In this document: positions 56,925 through 64,000 of the stretch, piece by piece | How the letters are laid out: every line of letters begins with the position of its first letter | How positions within the stretch are numbered: position 1 is the first letter of the stretch | Assembly: GCA_938039195.1 (NCBI GenBank) | Contig: CALHVK010000115.1 | Location: forward strand, 1-64,000 | Direction of reading: 5' to 3' | Origin: an uncultured Carnobacteriaceae bacterium | Lineage (GTDB): Bacteria > Bacillota > Bacilli > Lactobacillales > Aerococcaceae | Length of the DNA stretch: 64,000 nt | Position numbers and translations under genes: made by a program | Notes under the pieces: generated by a model | Told to the model about the DNA's origin: nothing | The model's database searches: none | What the model saw: the letters and a program-made list of their open reading frames with translations, nothing else

Positions 56925-57698
56925 ATGAAATATGCAGAAGAAGGATTACAATATCATATTCACACACGTAAAGGCGATGTCGGTCGTTATGTGATTTTAC
57001 CAGGGGATCCAAAACGTTGTGCAAAAATCGCAGAACATTTTGAAGATGCAAAACTGGTGGCAGATAATCGCGAGTACGTGACCTATACAGGTTATTTAGA
57101 TGGAGAAAAAGTTAGTGTGACATCAACAGGGATTGGTGGACCATCTGCTGCAATCGCACTTGAAGAATTAGTGCGCAGTGGTGCAGATACATTTGTGCGT
57201 GTAGGAACTTGTGGTGGGATTGATGTTGACGTTAAAGGCGGCGATATCGTGATTGCGACAGGTGCGATTCGTACAGAAGGAACAACACGTGAGTACGCAC
57301 CAATCGAATTTCCAGCGATTGCCAACTACGATGTAGTAACAGCATTGTTAAAGGCTGGTAAAGACTTAGGTTACACAACACATGCAGGCGTTGTTCAATG
57401 TAAAGATTCTTTCTACGGACAACACGAACCACAAGTGATGCCAGTTAGCTATGACTTGCAAAACAAATGGGAAGCTTGGAAACGTCTTGGCGTGAAGGCT
57501 TCTGAAATGGAATCTGCAGCATTGTTTGTTGTAGCAAGCCACTTAGGCGTTCGCGTTGGATCTACTTTCCTAGTAGTAGGAAACCAAGAACGTGAGGCAG
57601 CAGGATTATCAAACCCAATCGTTCACGATACAGAAGCAGCGATTAAAGTTGCCGTTGAAGCACTTCGTAACTTAATTAAGGAAGACCGCGCAAAATAG
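56925..57698 (+). CDS. udp: Uridine phosphorylase
   Basis: It splits uridine (and often deoxyuridine or thymidine) to base and ribose-1-phosphate. The 257-residue protein has GDPKRC near the N-terminus, the family signature around [22 protein letters not shown], and [10 protein letters not shown], which resembles the uridine-binding loop of Udp more than that of DeoD. It is 14 bases before deoC, so deoxyribose phosphates made after nucleoside cleavage can be degraded. A purine nucleoside phosphorylase is less likely. Confidence 0.87.
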   Translation: MKYAEEGLQYHIHTRKGDVGRYVILPGDPKRCAKIAEHFEDAKLVADNREYVTYTGYLDGEKVSVTSTGIGGPSAAIALEELVRSGADTFVRVGTCGGIDVDVKGGDIVIATGAIRTEGTTREYAPIEFPAIANYDVVTALLKAGKDLGYTTHAGVVQCKDSFYGQHEPQVMPVSYDLQNKWEAWKRLGVKASEMESAALFVVASHLGVRVGSTFLVVGNQEREAAGLSNPIVHDTEAAIKVAVEALRNLIKEDRAK

Positions 57699-57712
57699 GA
57701 AAGAGGGATTAT

Positions 57713-58384
57713 ATGGAAATCAAAGAAATCTTGAAAACAGTAGACCATACATTGCTATTGCCAGCATCAACTTGGAGCGAGATTAAAGAGATTTTGGATG
57801 ATGCGATGAAGTACGAAACAGCTTCAGCATGTATCCCAGCTTCTTTTGTCAAACGTGCTAGCGAATACGTGGATGGCAAATTAGCAATTTGTACCGTTAT
57901 CGGATTCCCAAACGGCTATAGCACAACAGCGACAAAAGTCTTCGAGGCAAAAGACGCTATCCAAAATGGGGCAAAAGAAATTGATATGGTCATTAATATT
58001 GGAGATGTGAAAGACGGACGTTTTGATGTAGTCGAAGATGAAATTCGTCAAATTCATGAAGCATGTAATGGTCATATTTTAAAAGTCATTATCGAAACAG
58101 CGCTTCTTACAGAAGAAGAAATCATCAAAATGTGCGAAGTTGTGACAAAAGCAGGTGCGGAATTCATCAAGACTTCAACAGGTTTCTCAACAGCTGGTGC
58201 AACATTTGAGCACGTAGCATTAATGAAGAAACACGTTGGCGAAGGCGTTCTTGTGAAGGCTGCTGGTGGGATTTCTAGCATTGAAGATGCAGAAAAATTC
58301 ATCGAATTAGGAGCGAGTCGTCTTGGAACAAGTCGGATTGTGAAAATCGTGAAGAATCAATCAGTAGAAGAGGGCACGTATTAG
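57713..58384 (+). CDS. deoC: Deoxyribose-phosphate aldolase
   Basis: It cleaves 2-deoxyribose-5-phosphate to glyceraldehyde-3-phosphate and acetaldehyde. The 223-residue protein has the Schiff-base Lys153 in FIKTSTGF, Lys182 in VKAAGGI and Asp91 in EIDMVINIG. It forms an operon with udp. Confidence 0.95.
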   Translation: MEIKEILKTVDHTLLLPASTWSEIKEILDDAMKYETASACIPASFVKRASEYVDGKLAICTVIGFPNGYSTTATKVFEAKDAIQNGAKEIDMVINIGDVKDGRFDVVEDEIRQIHEACNGHILKVIIETALLTEEEIIKMCEVVTKAGAEFIKTSTGFSTAGATFEHVALMKKHVGEGVLVKAAGGISSIEDAEKFIELGASRLGTSRIVKIVKNQSVEEGTY

Positions 58385-58412
58385 TCCCAAAAAACTAGAT
58401 AAAATCTAAATT

Positions 58413-58450
58413 TCCCAAGTGTTGTCGACCTTGACGATGCTTGGGATTTT
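58413..58450 (+). terminator. deoC terminator
   Basis: TCCCAAG (58413-58419) and CTTGGGA (58440-58446) pair, and the inner TGTTGTC/GACGATG extend the stem through G-T pairs. TTTTG follows. The -35 of the rpoB promoter lies inside the right arm. Confidence 0.75.
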
Positions 58451-58459
58451 GTGTATAAT
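58431..58459 (+). promoter_or_regulatory. Strong promoter for rpoB-rpoC
   Basis: TTGACG (58431-58436) and TATAAT (58454-58459) have an exact 17-base spacer, the closest match to consensus in the window. It overlaps the deoC terminator. The leader to rpoB would be about 225 bases. Confidence 0.8.
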
Positions 58460-58539
58460 AATATAACGCAATAAGTGTGGATTTTAATCGATGTGAGGGT
58501 TGAAATATTGTCCAATTCCTTACAAATAAAGGCTTAAAA

Positions 58540-58595
58540 CAAAAGAATTTGCATTTTTCACAAATGACAGCAAACAATTCTTTTGGTTTTTTTTT
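58540..58595 (+). terminator. Terminator-like hairpin in the rpoB leader
   Basis: CAAAAGAATT (58540-58549) pairs perfectly with AATTCTTTTG (58576-58585), followed by G and nine Ts, about 100 bases before rpoB. Being downstream of the strong promoter, it should act as an attenuator of rpoBC. A further hairpin ATAAATGT/ACATTTAT lies at 58638-58665. Confidence 0.7.
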
Positions 58596-58692
58596 GTTTA
58601 AAAATCGACCGAAATCTCCATTTGTTACGAACTTTTAATAAATGTCATCAAAATGTAACATTTATCAATACTAATTATTAGGGGTGGAAGAG

Positions 58693-61600
58693 TTGGCACA
58701 TCATGATGTGAAATACGGTAGACACCGTGTGCGTAGAAGTTATGCACGAATCAGTGAAGTATTAGAATTACCTAATCTGATTGAAATCCAAACAGATTCT
58801 TACCAATGGTTCTTAGATGAAGGTATCCGTGAAATGTTCAAGGATATTTCTCCAATCGAAGACCACACTGGTAACTTATCATTGGAATTCTTAGATTATG
58901 AATTACATGCTCCAAAATATAACTTACAAGAAGCTAGAAATCACGACGCAAATTACGCGGCTCCAATATACGTGAAAATGCGTTTAGTGAACAAAGAAAC
59001 TGGCGAAGTGAAAGACCAAGAAGTATTCTTCGGTGACTTCCCATTAATGACTGAAATGGGTACATTTATCATTAATGGTGCAGAACGTGTAATTGTATCT
59101 CAATTAGTTCGTTCTCCAGGTGCTTATTTCCATGACAGACCTGACAAAAACGGTAAACAATTATATGGTTCAACATTAATTCCAAACCGTGGTGCATGGT
59201 TAGAGTATGAAACAGACTCAAAAGACATTTCTTATGTGCGTATCGACCGTACTCGTAAAATCCCATTAACGGTATTAGTTCGTGCGTTAGGTTTCGGTTC
59301 AGATGACCTTATCCAAGAAATCTTCGGGGATAGCGAAACATTACGTTTAACATTAGATAAAGATGTTCATAAACGTATGGATGAATCTCGTACAGAAGAA
59401 GCATTAAAAGACATTTATGATCGTCTACGTCCGGGTGAACCAAAAACAGCTGAAAGTTCACGTAACTTATTAACAGCTCGTTTCTTCGACCCACGCCGCT
59501 ATGACTTAGCTGCAGTAGGACGCTACAAAGTAAACAAAAAATTACATCTTAAAAATCGCTTATTACACCAAACAATCGCTGAGAATTTAGTGGATCCTGA
59601 AACAGGAGAAATCGTTGTTGAAAAAGGAACTGTTCTTGAACGCGATGTAATGGAAAAAGTAGTAGAAGTACTTGAAAAAGGTGCGAACCTATTCACTTTA
59701 CATCCATCAGAAGACGGTGTAATCAAAGAGCCAGTAACGATTCAATCAGTTGAGATTTATGCTCCAAATGATGCAGAACGCGTGATTAAAGTCATCGGTA
59801 ACGGAAACGTAGCTGAAGATGTGAAACACGTAACTGCAAGCGACATTATCGCAACAATCAGTTACTTCTTAAACCTTTACGAGGGAATCGGAACAACAGA
59901 CGATATCGACCACTTAGGAAATCGTCGTATCCGTTCAGTAGGGGAATTGTTACAAAACCAATTCCGTATCGGTTTATCTCGTATGGAACGTGTGGTTCGC
60001 GAACGTATGTCTATCCAAGACACTGCAACAGTGACACCACAACAATTAGTAAACATTCGTCCAGTAGTTGCGGCAATTAAAGAGTTCTTCGGATCTTCTC
60101 AATTATCACAATTCATGGACCAAACAAACCCATTAGGAGAGTTAACACACAAACGCCGTCTATCAGCGTTAGGACCTGGTGGTTTGACTCGTGACCGTGC
60201 CGGCTATGAAGTTCGTGACGTTCACTATTCTCACTATGGCCGTATGTGTCCTATTGAAACTCCTGAGGGACCAAACATCGGGTTGATCAACAGCTTATCA
60301 ACATATGCGAAGATCAACAAATATGGTTTCATCGAAACTCCATACCGTCGTGTAGACTGGAACACTCATAAAGTTACAGATAAAATCGACTACTTAACAG
60401 CTGACGAAGAAGATAGCTTCGTAGTAGCGCAAGCCAACTCTCCATTAAATGAAGACGGAAGCTTCGTGAACGATGTTGTTATGGCGCGTTACGTATCTGA
60501 AAACTTAGAAGTACCAGTTGAACGAGTTGACTACATGGACGTTTCTCCAAAACAAGTAGTTGCAGTTGCGACAGCATGTATTCCGTTCTTAGAAAACGAC
60601 GACTCAAACCGTGCGTTGATGGGTGCGAACATGCAACGTCAAGCTGTTCCATTGTTAAATCCAAAAGCACCATTCATCGGTACAGGTATGGAATACGTAT
60701 CTGCGCATGACTCAGGGGTTGCCTTGTTATGTAAACGTGATGGTGTTGTCGAATTCGTAGATGCTAAAGAAGTACGTGTACGTACAGCTGAAGGCACATT
60801 AGATACTTACCAAATCACTAAGTTCCACGGATCAAACGCGGGTATGTGTTACAACCAACGTCCAATCGTGGCACAAGGGGATAAAGTAGTTAAAGGCGAA
60901 ATCCTAGCAGACGGACCTTCTATGGAAAAAGGTGAATTAGCATTAGGACAAAACGTTCTAGTAGCGTTCATGACTTGGGAAGGTTACAACTACGAGGATG
61001 CGGTTATCATGAGTGAACGTCTAGTAAAAGACGATGTGTATACATCAATCCACATCGACGACTACGATTCAGAAGCTCGTGATACAAAACTTGGACCTGA
61101 AGAAATTACTCGTGAAATTCCAAACGTTGGGGAAGACGCATTGAAGAACCTTGACGCTGACGGAATTATCCGTATCGGTGCCGAAGTTAAAGATGGTGAC
61201 ATCTTAGTCGGTAAAGTAACTCCTAAAGGGTTAACAGAACAATCACCAGAAGAACGTTTATTACACGCAATCTTCGGTGAAAAAGCTCGTGAAGTTCGTG
61301 ACACGTCTCTACGTGTACCTCACGGCGGTGGCGGTATTGTCCGCGATGTACGTGTGTTCACACGTGCAGCAGGTGATGAATTAGCACCTGGCGTAAACAA
61401 ATTAGTTCGTGTATATATTGTACAAAAACGTAAAATCAATGAAGGGGATAAGATGGCCGGACGTCACGGTAATAAAGGGGTTGTTTCCCGTATTATGCCG
61501 GAAGAAGATATGCCATTCTTACCAGATGGAACACCAGTTGACATCATGTTAAACCCATTAGGGGTACCTTCACGTATGAACATCGGACAAGTGTTAGAGT

Positions 61601-62334
61601 TACACTTAGGGATGGCTGCTCGTGAATTAGGTATTTACATCGCAACACCAGTATTCGATGGTGCGCAAGATGAAGACGTATGGGGAACTGTTGCAGAAGC
61701 GGGTATGGCTCGTGATGCGAAAACAATTCTATATGATGGACGTACAGGGGAACCATTCGATAACCGTGTGTCAGTAGGGGTTATGTACATGATCAAACTT
61801 GCCCACATGGTTGACGACAAACTTCACGCTCGTTCAATTGGACCATACTCACTAGTTACACAACAACCTCTTGGAGGTAAAGCGCAATTTGGTGGACAAC
61901 GTTTCGGGGAAATGGAAGTATGGGCACTGGAAGCTTATGGTGCTGCTTATACATTACAAGAAATCCTAACGTACAAATCAGATGACGTTGTTGGTCGTGT
62001 GAAGACTTACGAATCAATCGTTAAAGGTCAACAAATTTCACGTCCAGGTGTACCTGAATCATTCCGCGTATTAGTAAAAGAATTACAAGCTTTAGGTCTT
62101 GATATGAAAGTACTTGACGCACAAGATGAAGAAATCAAACTTGAAGATATGGACGAAGACGAAGGAATTCGTTTCAGTGACGTTGAAAGAACAAATGATA
62201 GACGTGCTCAATTAGATGAGTATTCTGATCGTGCAGCTGAATTATCAGCAGCAGAAGAAGCAGCTGACGCAGCTGAAGAAGATGCAGCCGATGTAGAAGA
62301 CGTTGAAGACAATTTTGATACTGACGAAGAGTAA
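58693..62334 (+). CDS. rpoB: RNA polymerase beta subunit
   Basis: The 1213-residue protein forms with beta' the catalytic core of RNA polymerase. The rifampicin region is seen in [17 protein letters not shown] and [13 protein letters not shown] with wild-type residues. The C-terminus has an acidic, alanine-rich tail typical of lactic acid bacteria. The start is TTG at 58693, giving [16 protein letters not shown] as in relatives, with AGGGGTGG upstream; the GTG at 58684 lies inside that ribosome binding site. Confidence 0.96.
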   Translation: MAHHDVKYGRHRVRRSYARISEVLELPNLIEIQTDSYQWFLDEGIREMFKDISPIEDHTGNLSLEFLDYELHAPKYNLQEARNHDANYAAPIYVKMRLVNKETGEVKDQEVFFGDFPLMTEMGTFIINGAERVIVSQLVRSPGAYFHDRPDKNGKQLYGSTLIPNRGAWLEYETDSKDISYVRIDRTRKIPLTVLVRALGFGSDDLIQEIFGDSETLRLTLDKDVHKRMDESRTEEALKDIYDRLRPGEPKTAESSRNLLTARFFDPRRYDLAAVGRYKVNKKLHLKNRLLHQTIAENLVDPETGEIVVEKGTVLERDVMEKVVEVLEKGANLFTLHPSEDGVIKEPVTIQSVEIYAPNDAERVIKVIGNGNVAEDVKHVTASDIIATISYFLNLYEGIGTTDDIDHLGNRRIRSVGELLQNQFRIGLSRMERVVRERMSIQDTATVTPQQLVNIRPVVAAIKEFFGSSQLSQFMDQTNPLGELTHKRRLSALGPGGLTRDRAGYEVRDVHYSHYGRMCPIETPEGPNIGLINSLSTYAKINKYGFIETPYRRVDWNTHKVTDKIDYLTADEEDSFVVAQANSPLNEDGSFVNDVVMARYVSENLEVPVERVDYMDVSPKQVVAVATACIPFLENDDSNRALMGANMQRQAVPLLNPKAPFIGTGMEYVSAHDSGVALLCKRDGVVEFVDAKEVRVRTAEGTLDTYQITKFHGSNAGMCYNQRPIVAQGDKVVKGEILADGPSMEKGELALGQNVLVAFMTWEGYNYEDAVIMSERLVKDDVYTSIHIDDYDSEARDTKLGPEEITREIPNVGEDALKNLDADGIIRIGAEVKDGDILVGKVTPKGLTEQSPEERLLHAIFGEKAREVRDTSLRVPHGGGGIVRDVRVFTRAAGDELAPGVNKLVRVYIVQKRKINEGDKMAGRHGNKGVVSRIMPEEDMPFLPDGTPVDIMLNPLGVPSRMNIGQVLELHLGMAARELGIYIATPVFDGAQDEDVWGTVAEAGMARDAKTILYDGRTGEPFDNRVSVGVMYMIKLAHMVDDKLHARSIGPYSLVTQQPLGGKAQFGGQRFGEMEVWALEAYGAAYTLQEILTYKSDDVVGRVKTYESIVKGQQISRPGVPESFRVLVKELQALGLDMKVLDAQDEEIKLEDMDEDEGIRFSDVERTNDRRAQLDEYSDRAAELSAAEEAADAAEEDAADVEDVEDNFDTDEE

Positions 62335-62385
62335 TAGAACTATTGGAATCGTAGGGCAATTCCAAAAGAAAGGGAGGTAGGCCCC

Positions 62386-64000
62386 TTGATAGATGTAAAT
62401 AATTTTGAAAGTATGCAGATTGGGTTAGCTTCTCCGGAGAAAATCCGTGAGTGGTCACATGGTGAAGTTACAAAACCAGAAACAATCAACTACCGTACTT
62501 TAAAACCAGAACGCGATGGTTTATTCTGTGAGAAAATCTTTGGACCAACAAAAGACTTAGAATGTTCTTGTGGAAAATTAAAGAAAATCAACAACAAAGG
62601 GAAAGTCTGCGATCGTTGTGGCGTTGAAGTAACGCGCTCAAAAGTTCGTCGTGAACGTATGGGACACATCGAATTAGCAGCTCCAGTATCACACGTGTGG
62701 TACTTCAAAGGTATTCCAAGCCGCATGGGACTTGTGTTAGACATGAGTCCACGTGCGTTGGAAGAAGTCATTTATTTTGCAAGCTACGTTGTTATCGACG
62801 CTGGCGACACAACATTAATGAACAAACAATTATTAACTGAACGTGAATACCGTGAAAAACGTGCAGAATTCGGAACTCGTTTCCACGCTGCAATGGGTGC
62901 GGAAGCCGTTCAAGAGTTATTAAACAATGTTGACTTAGACGCTGAAATCGCTGAATTAAAAGAAGAGTTGAAAACAGCTCAAGGTCAAAAACGTACTCGT
63001 GCAATCCGTCGTTTAGACATTTTAGATGCCTTCAAAGAATCAGGAAACAAACCTGGTTGGATGGTAATGGATGTTATTCCAGTTATCCCACCAGATTTAC
63101 GTCCAATGGTTCAATTAGAAGGTGGACGTTTTGCAACAAGTGACTTAAACGATTTATACCGTCGTGTGATTAACCGTAATAACCGTCTAAAACGTTTATT
63201 AGAATTAAACGCACCTCGTATCATCGTTCAAAACGAAAAACGTATGTTACAAGAAGCAGTGGATGCTTTAATCGATAATGGTCGTCGTGGTCGTCCAGTT
63301 ACTGGACCAGGTAACCGTCCATTGAAATCATTAAGCCACATGCTTAAAGGGAAACAAGGTCGTTTCCGTCAAAACCTACTTGGTAAACGTGTAGACTACT
63401 CTGGACGTTCTGTAATCGTAGTAGGACCAAACTTGAAGATGTACCAATGTGGTCTTCCTAAAGAAATGGCGATTGAATTATTCAAACCTTTCGTAATGAA
63501 AGAATTAGTGGAACGTGAAATCGCTGGAAACATCAAGAGCGCTAAACGTAAAATTGAACGTTTAGATGACGATATTTGGGGAATCCTTGAAGAAGTAATT
63601 CGTGAACACCCAGTTCTATTGAACCGTGCACCTACACTTCACAGATTAGGGATTCAAGCGTTCGAACCAACTCTAGTAGAAGGTCGTGCCATCCGTCTTC
63701 ACCCACTTGTGTGTGAAGCCTACAATGCCGACTTCGACGGAGACCAAATGGCGGTTCACGTACCATTATCTCAAGAAGCTCAAGCTGAAGCGCGCTTATT
63801 AATGTTAGCGGCTCAAAACATCCTAAACCCTAAAGATGGTAAACCAGTAGTTACACCATCTCAAGACATGGTTTTAGGGAACTATTACTTAACAATGGAA
63901 CAAGAAGGCCGTGTTGGTGAAGGTATGTTCTTCAAAGACATGGACGAAGCAATCTTGGCTTACAACAATGGATACGTTCATTTACACAGCCGTATTGCGA
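62386..64000 (+). CDS. rpoC: RNA polymerase beta' subunit, 3' end outside the window
   Basis: The frame is open from TTG 62386 ([19 protein letters not shown] follows) to the window end, 538 codons. GGGAGG lies eight bases upstream. The zinc finger CSCGKLKKI...CDRCGVEV is intact, as is the catalytic magnesium site [12 protein letters not shown] (the first Asn is codon 447). It is about the first 45 percent of the usual 1200 residues. It is 51 bases downstream of rpoB. Confidence 0.97.
   Translation, partial: MIDVNNFESMQIGLASPEKIREWSHGEVTKPETINYRTLKPERDGLFCEKIFGPTKDLECSCGKLKKINNKGKVCDRCGVEVTRSKVRRERMGHIELAAPVSHVWYFKGIPSRMGLVLDMSPRALEEVIYFASYVVIDAGDTTLMNKQLLTEREYREKRAEFGTRFHAAMGAEAVQELLNNVDLDAEIAELKEELKTAQGQKRTRAIRRLDILDAFKESGNKPGWMVMDVIPVIPPDLRPMVQLEGGRFATSDLNDLYRRVINRNNRLKRLLELNAPRIIVQNEKRMLQEAVDALIDNGRRGRPVTGPGNRPLKSLSHMLKGKQGRFRQNLLGKRVDYSGRSVIVVGPNLKMYQCGLPKEMAIELFKPFVMKELVEREIAGNIKSAKRKIERLDDDIWGILEEVIREHPVLLNRAPTLHRLGIQAFEPTLVEGRAIRLHPLVCEAYNADFDGDQMAVHVPLSQEAQAEARLLMLAAQNILNPKDGKPVVTPSQDMVLGNYYLTMEQEGRVGEGMFFKDMDEAILAYNNGYVHLHSRIA

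Noticed and set aside
58684..58692. GTG start for rpoB
   Set aside because: It lies within the Shine-Dalgarno sequence; the TTG at 58693 gives the normal N-terminus.

Overview
The window is a stretch of chromosome from a low-GC Gram-positive bacterium of the order Lactobacillales. The evidence is the AT-rich sequence, the strong AGGAGG-type ribosome binding sites, MurT/GatD, the type B L31 protein, a Vex/VncRS locus like that of Streptococcus pneumoniae, T-box leaders and CcpA-like cre sites. A member of the Carnobacteriaceae such as Granulicatella is my best guess, but this is inference from gene content only. Almost everything is housekeeping DNA in compact operons. I see no rRNA, tRNA, CRISPR array, intact insertion sequence or prophage.

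Layout. 1-1445: 3' part of a prepilin peptidase gene and a decayed sstT transporter gene. 1447-3446 (minus): murT-gatD, amidation of peptidoglycan precursors. 3641-9266: tdk, prfA, prmC, tsaC, glyA, upp. 9405-15798: complete F1Fo ATP synthase operon without atpI. 15877-18120 (minus): a thiol/peroxide cluster (TlpA-like protein, flavin-binding protein, glutathione peroxidase) and a HAD phosphatase. 18274-22080: secG-est-rnr-smpB. 22244-27607: vex1-vex2-vex3-vncR-vncS. 27798-32701: pckA with a four-gene sodium-pumping oxaloacetate decarboxylase. 32787-34822: comFA-comFC. 34926-36020 (minus): glycerol dehydrogenase. 36415-40897: hpf, secA and prfB (with its programmed frameshift). 41432-42995: ftsEX. 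43064-46635: Met T-box, metQNI and a MazG-like gene. 46654-49892: Pro T-box, an archaeal-type proS, and galT. 49911-52738: tsaB, a double-GNAT rimI, tsaD. 52846-53091: rpmE2, followed by a large structured intergenic element. 53631-56719: popT (minus), degV, coiA. 56925-58384: udp-deoC nucleoside catabolism. 58693 to the end: rpoB and the 5' part of rpoC.

How the genes work together. Several sets share a task: tsaC, tsaB and tsaD for the t6A modification of tRNA; secG and secA for export; prfA, prmC, prfB, smpB, rnr and hpf for translation termination, rescue and hibernation; the prepilin peptidase, comFA, comFC and coiA for natural transformation; pckA, gldA (both with cre-like sites) and the oxaloacetate decarboxylase for carbon catabolism.

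The parts least explained by known genes are the intergenic regions: a 254-bp branched inverted repeat (53156-53409), a second long hairpin element (41147-41330), a 40-bp perfect palindrome (53510-53549), repeated TATCATNNATGATA palindromes, structured leaders before rpoB, secA, hpf and udp, and a recurring pattern of hairpins placed just before the ribosome binding site of genes inside operons.
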